Below are positions 46,620 to 55,930 of a DNA stretch of 64,000 nt, piece by piece. Within the stretch, counting starts at the first letter, position 1, and each line of letters begins with the position of its first letter. The notes beneath the pieces were generated by a model. That model was not told where the DNA came from. It searched no databases and worked only from the letters and a program-made list of their open reading frames with translations. The position numbers and the translations under genes were made by a program. Source of the DNA: Taxillus chinensis. Taxonomy: Eukaryota > Streptophyta > Magnoliopsida > Santalales > Loranthaceae. The stretch is from positions 44,410,258 to 44,474,257 of the forward strand of contig CM042092.1 in assembly GCA_023512835.1 (NCBI GenBank), read 5' to 3'.

Positions 46620-47864
46620 GTAATCATTATGCCTTTTCACATTTAAGTATTAAGTTACAATGTAAATAACGAAATACCCCCCATTTGGATTCAAAGAAAA
46701 ATACTAGAAAAAAATTCCCACTCCTTCAAAATGTGAAAATTGGGATTTAGTGCAAAATCTCAAAAAAATCCAGTTTTTCGTAGAGGTGAATTTTTGGAAA
46801 GTGGGGTTAGACATCTCAGAAAAATCCCCAAAAGTCAGATTATCTTAGTTATGATATGGAGACCCAATGCCGGGATTTTTTATTTCAAGAAACAACTCCT
46901 ATGGGTATTTCCTTCCTTGTTCAAGGAATGATGATTGATTTGTGAAGACTGGCTTCTGTTATAAAGGGAGTATGGAACCTTAATGTCATATTGGTGTTGG
47001 TATGTTGGTTTGAGGAATTGGGGCTTGTTGGGTTCTCACCGTGAAGCACAGATGATGCTATGTGGTTGACGGGGCAGGCATATGCGCCGATGGCAGGCTT
47101 GTGTGGCACTGTGGCTAGGCATATTGTGTTGTGGCCGTGGCAGGCATATGCGCTGATGGCAGGCCTGTGTGGCACTATGTCTGGGCATATAGCGTTGTGG
47201 TAGGGCTGAGTGCCCTGAGTTGAAATCCCGTTGAGGATTGTGTTGAACCATTGAGCTCGTGGAGCTAGGGCTGAGTACCCTGAGTTGGGATCCCGTGGAG
47301 GATCGTGGACAAGCTGTCCTGTGTGGACAGGCTGGGTCCTGATGTTTGTTTGCAGGTTGTGTCCTGATGATTGTGCACACTACACAGTGCACGAGTACAC
47401 TGAGCATATAGTATAGACTTGTACGTTTGCATGATGTGGAGTTTTGGGGTCACCTACTGAGCTTATCGCTCACCCCTACTTGTTGTTTACCTTTTTCAGG
47501 TGTGACCCGAGACTAGTGGAGGGCTTTCTTCCAGGAGGACGTGTCCACTACTCTGATGTATGATACAGTATTGTATTATGTATTGTTTTGTATTGTATCC
47601 CGGACATGGGTTCGTGGACAGTTGTATTTGCATACTGTTTGTGGTGTGATGTCTGTATGACTATTTGACTTATTGTATGCATGATGATTTATGGGAAAGT
47701 ACAGGATTACCCTTGATGTATGACTGTATAGGGTTGCATGATTGAGACAGCACTCGCGGTGTAGTCTCTATTGGTGCTAGTCACCAACCCCTTGACCTTT
47801 CGGGTTCAGGTAAGGGGAAGTCATGTTCCTGATTCCAGGTTCCCTGGAATTTGGGGGCATGACA
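46620..47864 (+). mobile_element. Element A 3' LTR, second part
   Basis: Resumes with sequence matching the solo LTR from about 19330 onward (ACATTTAAGTA...AATACCCCCCATTTGG) and ends TTTGGGGGCATGACA. A GGCATATGCGC.GATGGCAGGC segment is present twice (47080-47180), as is GGGCTGAGT...CCCTGAGTTG (47205-47290). Confidence 0.9.
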
Positions 47865-47925
47865 AATATGGCCCGTTGACCCTACATTGAGAAGGAATGA
47901 TCGATGCCATGATTGATGTGGCAAT
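47865..47925. other. Short spacer between element A and element B
   Basis: 61 bp with no recognised feature; it should be the sequence flanking element A. GCAAT at 47921-47925 would be the left target site of element B, but the right copy is lost. Confidence 0.6.
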
Positions 47926-48429
47926 TGTAAGGACCCGTACCTTGAGTTAGTCACAGTTTTGCCTTCTGAGTAGAGTTTTTCTAGATTTTGACCTAGTGAA
48001 TGGACTCCAATGAATTCACGTGCAAAAAGGAAAGATGCTTAGAATGATGTCCTCTATCTACCACAGAATTTTCAGGCCAAACGGACGTGTATGTGAGGTG
48101 CACGTGAAATGGGTCCATTTCACGTGCAAGTGTGGTTGTCTTCTACATGATGCAAGGAGGCTAGGGGTGAAGTTTGAGCGCATTTGGAGTGCATTTGGAG
48201 TTGCACGTGAATTGGGGAATTCATGTGGAAATTGGCGTGCAGGCATATTTTTGCATGGTTACCTTGGTTTTGTCATTCTAATCATCTTTTCCCAAAGGAC
48301 CATGTTGGAATTGTGACTATTTTGGTGTGTATGGGTGTGGGAAGGTCATAGCTTGTTCCATCAAAACTACGTCGTTTTGATGCTGGGATTCACTTAATCA
48401 AAACTACGTCGTTTTGATGTTGTGTTGTC

Positions 48430-48438
48430 TATATAAGG
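48430..48438 (+). promoter_or_regulatory. Element B LTR TATA box
   Basis: TATATAAGG followed by AGGAGAAGCCCC. The same box is at 60095-60103 in the 3' LTR, about 12 bp after the second palindrome. Confidence 0.7.
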
Positions 48439-48977
48439 AGGAGAAGCCCCTCTATTTTAGGGTTAGGGTTTGTTGCTCCACCAGCCGTCGCAGAGAGAGA
48501 GAGAGAGAGAGAGGGAAGGAGAGCTTCTGGTGGCTGCCGGAGCGTCTTGCGTGGTGGTCGGAGTCTTGCGTGGAAGTGGGAGCAGGAGAACATACAAGGT
48601 AGGGGTTCTGTTCTTCCTAAATCCTTCTCTGTCCTAGGGTTCTAGGGCAGATTGTAGAGTTATATCTGTTTCTATATACATGTAATCCATATAGGTGTGA
48701 TCTCCTATATGGATGTTGGCCTCCAATGGCAGTTTTTGGGGTGTATTCTGGTGTTGGATGGTGTGCATATTAAGTGTTCGATAGAATGCCTGTGTGGATA
48801 TGTCTGTGTGAATATGCCTAGTATGTGTTTGATTTTATGCCTGATGGGCTGTGCGAACTAAGTGTTTGGTATTATGCCTGTGAAAGTGTGTATGCTACGT
48901 GTTTGGTTTAATGCCTGTGTGACCTTGTATCTTGTGCTTGTGGAACCCGGTGGCTGTGGAAGCCCGGGACTGGAACT

Positions 48978-49168
48978 GTTAGCCTGTATGGCTAAGCCTA
49001 TATGGCTGTGGATATGTTAGTCCGTGTGGCTACGCCTATATGGCCGTGGATATGTTAGCCCGTGTGGCTAAGCCTGAGAGGCTGTGGATATGTTAGCCCG
49101 TGTGGCTAAGCCTGAGTGGCTGTGGATATGTTAGCCTATATGGCTAAGCCTTGTATGGTCGTGGATAG
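48978..49168. repeat. 38-bp tandem repeat in element B 5' LTR
   Basis: Five copies of GTTAGCCCGTGTGGCTAAGC plus CTGTATGGCTGTGGATAT with point variants. The 3' LTR has the same five-copy array at 60690-60880. Confidence 0.9.
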
Positions 49169-49351
49169 GTGGGTGCCATTTGAATGTGGAATACAACTTG
49201 TTTACATTTTATTGTCACTACACTGCACCTGTACACACTCATGTAGACGCTAGGAGCATGGGATGGGTTGGGGAGACATGATCCCTACTGAGCTGTGGTT
49301 GCTCACCCCTCCCTCTATGTTGTGTTTTCTTTCAGGAACATACAGGCGTTA

Positions 49352-52300
49352 TGTCATGACCCGAGCAGCGTGGTACTGGCGGGACGTTTCTTAGTGGCAC
49401 GATTCAGGAATGTATTCGTGCTACATAAAGGAGAGGGGTTGGTTGAAAGCGTAGATGGTGCGCAGCAGAAGGTTCCAGGCAGTTCGTGGAGGAAAACGGA
49501 TGGAACCCCTTCGGAGTTCAGACGTGCCGACCCGGTTGAATGCGGGGAGCACGCCGCTAGTCGAGGACTGGACGTTGAAGAAGGGATTTGGCCATCCTTA
49601 CACAAACTGGTCGGGAACCGGAGCCGTTCTCTGATGAGCCCGGTGGCAGGGCGAAACCAGTCTACGTGCGCTTCAACCCTTAAAGGCTAAACTTAGCGGA
49701 CCGTGGATAGAGAAGCTAAGTGCTGCAGTGGGTTGAGAGGCGTAGAAAATCTGACCCCGTGACAAGTGGTATCAGAGCCGAACCGGCCCGTATCCTGAAG
49801 ACTCGCCGAGCACTCTCGCGAGTAGCGTGATCCCAAGGTGGGAGCTCACAGAGGTGAGTCGACCGATAGTGTCTTGCACACCTTGCGTCCATAGAGTTGG
49901 AGTATCCTAGAGTGTGATATAGATCTGGGCAAGGGAGTACGAAGGAGCGCGTCGGAGCGATCTTGGAAGCCTCCTATCCTTTGGATATTGGGCGAGTGGG
50001 CGAGCATCTTGGTAAAGGTGTTGCAACCTGCGGGGAAGCGATGTCCAACCTATTGACATTGGGCGAGTGGGAGGGCGTCGAGGTAACGATGCCATCGCCT
50101 GCAGGGAAGCGATGTTGACAAGCGCAACGAGGACATTGCGAGGATTGGATGGAGGAGAATGTCACGACCCGAGCAGCGTGGTACTGGCGGGACGTTTCTT
50201 AGTGGCACGATTCAGGAATGTATTCGTGCTACGTAAAGGAGAGGGGTTGGTTGAAAGCGTAGATGGTGCGCAGCAGAAGGTTCCAGGCAGTTCGTGGAGG
50301 AAAACGGATGGAACCCCTTCGGAGTTCAGACGTGCCGACCCGGTTGAATGCGGGGAGCACACCGCTAGTCGAGGACTTGACGTTGAAGAAGGGATTTGGC
50401 CATCCTTACACAAACTGGTCGGGAACTGGAGCCGTTCTCCTGATGAGCCCAGTGGCAGGGCGAAACCAGTCTACGTGCGCTTCAACCCTTAAAGGCTAAA
50501 CTTAGCGGACCGTGGATAGAGAAGCTAAGTGCTGCAGTGGGTTGAGAGGCGTAGAAAATCTGACCCCGTGACAAGTGGTATCAGAGCCGAACCGGCCCGT
50601 ATCCTGAAGACTCGCCGAGCACTCTCGCGTGTAGCGTGATCCCAAGGTGGGAGCTCACAGAGGTGAGTCGACCGATAGTGTCTTGCACGCCTTGCGTCCA
50701 TAGAGTTGGAGTATCCTAGAGTGTGATACAGAGCTGGGCAAGGGAGTACGAAGGAGCGCGTCGGAGCGATCTTGGAAGCCTCCTATCCTTTGGACATTGG
50801 GCGAGTGGGCGAGCATCTTGGTAAAGGTGTTGCAACCTGCGGGGAAGCGATGTCCAACCTGTTGACATTGGGCGAGTGGGAGGGCGTCGAGGTAACGATG
50901 CCATCGCCTGCGGGGAAGCGATGTTGACAAGCGCAACGAGGACGTTGCGAGGATTGGATGGAGGAGAATGTCACGACCCGAGCAGCGTGGTAATGGCGGG
51001 ACGTTTCTTAGTGGCACGATTCAGGAATGTATTCGTGCTACGTAAAGGAGAGGGGTTGGTTGAAAGCGTAGATGGTGCGCAGCAGAAGGTTCCAGGCAGT
51101 TCGTGGAGGAAAACGGATGGAACCCCTTCGGAGTTCAGACGTGCCAACCCGGTTGAATGCGGGGAGCACGCCACTAGTCGAGGACTTGACGTTGAAGAAG
51201 GGATTTGGCCATCCTTACACAAACTGGTCGTGCACTGGAGCCGTTCTCCTGATGAGCCCAGTGGCAGGGCGAAACCAGTCTACGTGCGCTTCAACCCTTA
51301 AAGGCTAAACTTAGCGGACCGTGGATAGAGAAGCTAAGTGCTGCAGTGGGTTGAGAGGCGCAGAAAATCTGACCCCGTGACAAGTGGTATCAGAGCCGAA
51401 CCGGCCCGTATCCTGAAGACTCGCCGAGCACTCTCGCGAGTAGCGTGATCCCAAGGTGGGAGCTCACAGAGGTGAGTCGACCGATAGTGTCTTGCACGCC
51501 TTGCGTCCATAGAGTTGGAGTATCCTAGAGTGTGATACAGAGCTGGGCAAGGGAGTATGAAGGAGCGCGTCGGAGCGATCTTGGAAGCCTCCTATCCTTT
51601 GGACATTGGGCGAGTGGGCGAGCATCTTGGTAAAGGTGTTGCAACCTGCGGGGAAGCGATGTCCAACCTGTTGACATTGGGCGAGTGGGAGGGCGTCGAG
51701 GTAACGATGCCATCGCCTGCAGGGAAGCGATGTTGACAAGCGCAACGAGGACATTGCGAGGATTGGATGGAGGAGAATGTCACGACCCGAGCAGCGTGGT
51801 ACTGGCGGGACGTTTCTTAGTGGCACGATTCAGGAATGTATTCGTGCTACGTAAAGGAGAGGGGTTGGTTGAAAGCGTAGATGGTGCGCAGCAGAAGGTT
51901 CCAGGCAGTTCGTGGAGGAAAACGGATGGAACCCCTTCGGAGTTCAGACGTGCCGACCCGGTTGAATGCGGGGAGCACACCGCTAGTCGAGGACTTGACG
52001 TTGAAGAAGGGATTTGGCCATCCTTACACAACCGGTCGGGAACCTGGAGCCGTTCTCCTGATGAGCCCGGTGGCAGGGCGAAACCGGTCTACGTGCGCTT
52101 CAACCCTTAAAGGCTAAACTTAGCGGACCGTGGATAGAGAAGCTAAGTGCTGCGGTGGGTTGAGAGGCGAGAAAATCTGACCCCGTGACAAGTGGTATCA
52201 GAGCCGAACCGGCCCGTATCCCGAAGACTCGCCGAGCACTCTCGCGTGTAGCGTGATCCCAAGGTGGGAGCTCACGGAGGTGAGTCGACCGATAGTGTCT

Positions 52301-53808
52301 TGCACGCCTTGCGTCCATAGAGTTGGAGTATCCTAGAGTGTGATACGAGCTGGGCAAGGGAGTACGAAGGAGCGCGTCGGAGCGATCTTGGAAGCCTCCT
52401 ATCCTTTGGACATTGGGCGAGTGGGCGAGCATCTTGGTAAAGGTGTTGCAACTCGCGGGGAAGCGATGTCCAACTTGTTGACATTGGGCGAGTGGGAGGG
52501 CGTCGAGGTAACGATGCCATCGCCTGCGGGGAAGCGATGTTGACAAGCGCAACGAGGACGTTGCGAGGATTGGATGGAGGAGAATGTCACGACCCGAGCA
52601 GCGTGGTAATGGCGGGACGTTTCTTAGTGGCACGATTCAGGAATGTATTCGTGCTACGTAAAGGAGAGGGGTTGGTTGAAAGCGTAGATGGTGCGCAGCG
52701 AAGGTTCCAGGCGGTTCGTGGAGGAAAACGGATGGAACCCCTTCGGAGTTCAGACGTGCCGACCCGGTTGAATGCGGGGAGCACGCCACTAGTCGAGGAC
52801 TTGACGTTGAAGAAGGGATTTGGCCATCCTTACACAAACCGGTCGGACCTGGAGCCGTTCTCCCGATGAGCCCGGTGGCAGGGGCGAAACCGGTCTACGT
52901 GCGCTTCAACCCTTAAAGGCTAAACTTAGCGGACCGTGGATAGAGAAGCTAAGTCTGTTGCGCTGGGTTGAGAGGCGCAGAAAATCTGACCCCGTGACAA
53001 GTGGTATCAGAGCCGAACCGCCCGGAACCTGAAGGCCCGCCCAGCACCCTCGCGAGGAGCGGGGTCCCAAGGGGGGAGCCCACCAGAGGTGAGTCGACCG
53101 ATAGTGTCTTGCACGCCTTGCGTCCATAGAGTTGGAGTATCCTAGAGTGTGATACAGAGCTGGGCAAGGGAGTACGAAGGAGCGCGTCGGAGCGATCTTG
53201 GAAGCCTCCTATCCTTTGGACATTGGGCGAGTGGGCGAGCATCTTGGTAAAGGTGTTGCAACCTGTGGGGAAGCGATGTCCAACCTGTTGACATTGGGCG
53301 AGTGGGAGGGCGTCGAGGTAACGATGCCATCGCCTGCGGGGAAGCGATGTTGACAAGCGCAACGAGGACGTTGCGAGGATTGGATGGAGGAGAATGTCAC
53401 GACTCGAGCAGCGTGGTACTGGCGGGACATTTCTTAGTGGCACGATTCAGGAATGTATTCGTGCTACGTAAAGGAGAGGGGTTGGTTGAAAGCGTAGATG
53501 GTGCGCAGCAGAAGGTTCCAGGCAGTTCGTGGAGGAAAACGGATGGAACCCCTTCGGAGTTCAGACGTGCCGACCCGGTTGAATGCGGGGAGCACGCCGC
53601 TAGTCGAGGACTTGACGTTGAAGAAGGGATTTGGCCATCCTTACACAAACTGGTCGGGAACTGGAGCCGTTCTCCTGATGAGCCCAGTGGCAGGGCGAAA
53701 CCAGTCTACGTGCGCTTCAACCCTTAAAGGCTAAACTTAGCGGACCGTGGATAGAGAAGCTAAGTGCTGCAGTGGGTTGAGAGGCACAGAAAATCTGACC
53801 CCGTGACA
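49352..53808 (+). mobile_element. Tandem array of a miniature LTR element (TRIM): six LTRs, five internal segments
   Basis: LTRs (413-415 bp, TGTCACGACCC...CCCCGTGACA) lie at 49352-49764, 50160-50573, 50969-51382, 51778-52190, 52585-52999 and 53395-53808. Between them are five internal segments of about 395 bp. Each internal segment begins AG then TGGTATCAGAGC, the initiator-Met tRNA primer site, and ends with the purine tract GGATGGAGGAGAA. The unit is 809 bp. The array begins and ends with an LTR and sits between GTTA (49348-49351) and GTTA (53809-53812); the empty site is intact in the 3' LTR at 61055. Open frames of 60-140 codons recur in every unit but none resembles a retroelement protein, so it is non-coding and depends on enzymes from another element. 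Confidence 0.93.
49767..49778 (+). promoter_or_regulatory. TRIM primer-binding site (first of five)
   Basis: TGGTATCAGAGC, complementary to the 3' end of plant initiator tRNA-Met, two bases after the LTR end. It recurs at about 50576, 51385, 52193 and 53002. Confidence 0.9.
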
Positions 53809-54098
53809 GTTAGGAGGGACCCCAAGGTGGAAGACCTTATTTACTTTACTGTCTACCATTTATGTTATTTTTATGAGAATTGATGTAACCCCAGTGGGGA
53901 TGGATTGAAAGGAGGATTTTGTTGTAATAAAGACTGGTTTGGATTGTGGATTGCTTTTATGATCTTTACTGTCTTGAATGTGTTGTGGATGTTTAAAATG
54001 TTAAGTTCGGGGTTTGCACCCTAACCCCTTTGCCCTCCGTGTGGGTACAAGGGGAGTCACGTACCGGTTTCCTCGGGTTGGAAATCCGGGGCATGACA
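53809..54098 (+). mobile_element. Element B 5' LTR, last part
   Basis: Continues GTTAGGAGGGACCCCAAGG as in the 3' LTR and ends CCGGGGCATGACA. Contains GTAATAAAG (53925), a possible polyadenylation signal. Confidence 0.9.
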
Positions 54099-54101
54099 AT
54101 A

Positions 54102-54113
54102 TGGTATCAGAGC
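54102..54113 (+). promoter_or_regulatory. Element B primer-binding site
   Basis: TGGTATCAGAGC three bases after the LTR; the initiator tRNA-Met primer common in chromoviruses. Confidence 0.9.
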
Positions 54114-54505
54114 ATGGTCTAGTTGGCCTAGGGTAGTGGGCGGACCTGGTTATCCTAAGTCCTTTGGAGGAGCCTGGAGGGACATGCCTGATCAACATGG
54201 TCCTCTTTGAGCCTCCAAGGTGTACTTAGGGTAGTCCAGTCTTGTGGTAGGATTTGCATGCATTGGCATTAGGGCACTAGTTGCATTTGCTATGAATGTG
54301 TGCTGAACTGTGGATAAGATCATATGATAAGTGAAATGTGCAACTTTGATTTGTTTGGCAATGTGTACTGAACTGTGCAATGTGATTGACACGATGTATG
54401 TGTGCAATGTCATGTGATAGTGGAATTGATCAGTGGGGTAGAGGTAGTGACGCGATAGATTATAAAATTGTTTTGACATTGTGCTTCTTACTTCGTGTAG
54501 TAAGA
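54114..54505 (+). other. Element B leader
   Basis: Untranslated stretch between PBS and gag. It has no gene; T/G-rich with repeated GTGTGCTGAACTGTG-like words. Confidence 0.7.
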
Positions 54506-55930
54506 ATGCCGCCGAGGAGAGTGACACATGCGTCCGGGGCAGTGGCTGATGAGTCATCTGCCCATGAGGGTCCGGGTGCGGGACCGTCCGTTGGAGGGCA
54601 TGCGTTGTTGCTGGCAAAGCTACGAGAAGGCATTCGGCTGGAGGTACGAGAGCTACGGGAGGGACTCCGGCAGGAGGTTCGGGAGGAGGTGCGCCGTGAG
54701 ATGGCAGCACAGCAGGTGGTACCACCACCACCACCAGTAGGAGAGCTGCCTCATGAGCGTGAGAGTTCGCTGGGTGGTGTACCGACTCGTGCAGAGGATG
54801 ACGTGGTGACACGGTTCCGAAAGGAACAACCTCCGCGATTCAAGGGGGAAGGTGAACCCGTGGTAGCTGAACAGTGGTTGAGGCAGATCGAGCATGTGTT
54901 CTCCTTTCTCCTGCCCTGGGAAGAGGATAAGGTGCGACTGGCAATTCGGCACTGGAGGGGGGATGCTTTGGAGTGGTGGACGAGTGTCGCGGGGGAGCCG
55001 TGCGGTGCAACTCATGCTTTGGGAGGAGTTCTTGCAACTCTTCCTTGAGGAGTTCTTCCGGAATCGGTGAGATGGCAGAAGAGGGAAGAATTCGGCGGCA
55101 GACAGGGGATCCAGGACGGTACCTGAGTATGAGCGGGAGTTCCTGGAGCTTGAGTAGGTTTGCTCGAGAGCGTGGCAAGGGAGGACCTGAAGGCCCACAA
55201 GTTCACCTTGGGTCTCAGGCCAGCCCCCAGGCAGAGGGTGGCAATTCTACGCTTGAGGACCTATGCTGAGGTTGTGGAGACGGCCCGTATAGCTGAGAGG
55301 GAGCTGGATGATGGGAGGCAGACCCATCAGGGTCGCCCGTTGCAGGGTGGGTTGGAGCGTGATTCCGGGTCTAAGCGGCCCAAGACTGAGGAAAGGGATA
55401 GCAGTTCTTTCCGCAGCCGGGGACAACCATCAGTGCCCCCAGGGAGGTCTAGCTTTGGCGGTAGCAGACAGGAAGGTCCAGCAGGAGGACTCCCCAGCGG
55501 TTGTCATTGCTGTGGGGAGCAAGGCCACTTCAAGAGGGAGTGTCCCAAGAAGAACTGGCGATGCAATAGCTGTGGACGAGAAGGCCATTTGAGCCAGGTT
55601 TGCCGGAGTAGCAACAAGGGAGTTGGAGGCATGGCATCCAGCATGAGAAGTGACGCCCGTTTCCGTACACTAGCGGAGAGACCAGCTCGTCAGTGGCAGG
55701 CTAGTCAGGCAGGATCGAGTCAGACCCGACCCCAGGGGAGGCCGGAGCGGCAACAGACTGAGGCTGGAGGCAACCTTAGCGGGAAGCGTCCAGTGAGTGA
55801 GCTGACCAGTGGCACAGGCCAAGGAAGGGTGTTTGCGCTGGAGGCGACATACCAGGAGGAGGCTGAGCTACCACCCTCACCAGCTGAGGGTGGAGCAGGA
55901 TCATCGGTGGTTAGAGGTACCCTTTTGATC
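54506..55930 (+). pseudogene. Element B Gag with two CCHC zinc knuckles, frameshifted
   Basis: Starts MPPRRVTHASGAVADES. A charged segment (LREGIRLEVRELREGLRQEV) is followed by the Gag core (RFRKEQPPRFKGEGEPVVAE, WLRQIEHVFSFLLPW, HWRGDALEWWTSVA). At least three frameshifts lie between about 54990 and 55160; the frame then continues [20 protein letters not shown]. Two knuckles are intact: [14 protein letters not shown] and [14 protein letters not shown] (55497-55605). Two knuckles in one Gag is not the most common arrangement; the first is the stronger match. Confidence 0.88.

Larger units (their letters stand above)
47926..49351 (+). mobile_element. Element B 5' LTR, first part
   Basis: Starts TGTAAGGACCCGTACC and matches the 3' LTR at 59603-61309. 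It contains G-box hairpins (48100-48127 intact; the second, near 48213, is decayed), two copies of the 22-bp palindrome (48360-48381, 48397-48418), a TATA box, a GA microsatellite (48493-48515) and a 38-bp repeat. It is interrupted after CGTTA at 49351 by the miniature-LTR array and resumes at 53809. Confidence 0.93.

Noticed and set aside
49907..53734. Recurrent 62-177-codon frames in every TRIM unit, including 141-codon + strand frames
   Set aside because: They recur because the unit is GC-rich and repeated; they cross LTR/internal boundaries and both strands and match no retroelement protein.
49352..53808. Array considered as a CRISPR or a cluster of tRNA-like genes because of the repeated TGGTATCAGAGC
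   Set aside because: Unit size of 809 bp, plant retroelement context and PBS/PPT placement identify LTR-internal units; the word is a primer-binding site, not a tRNA.
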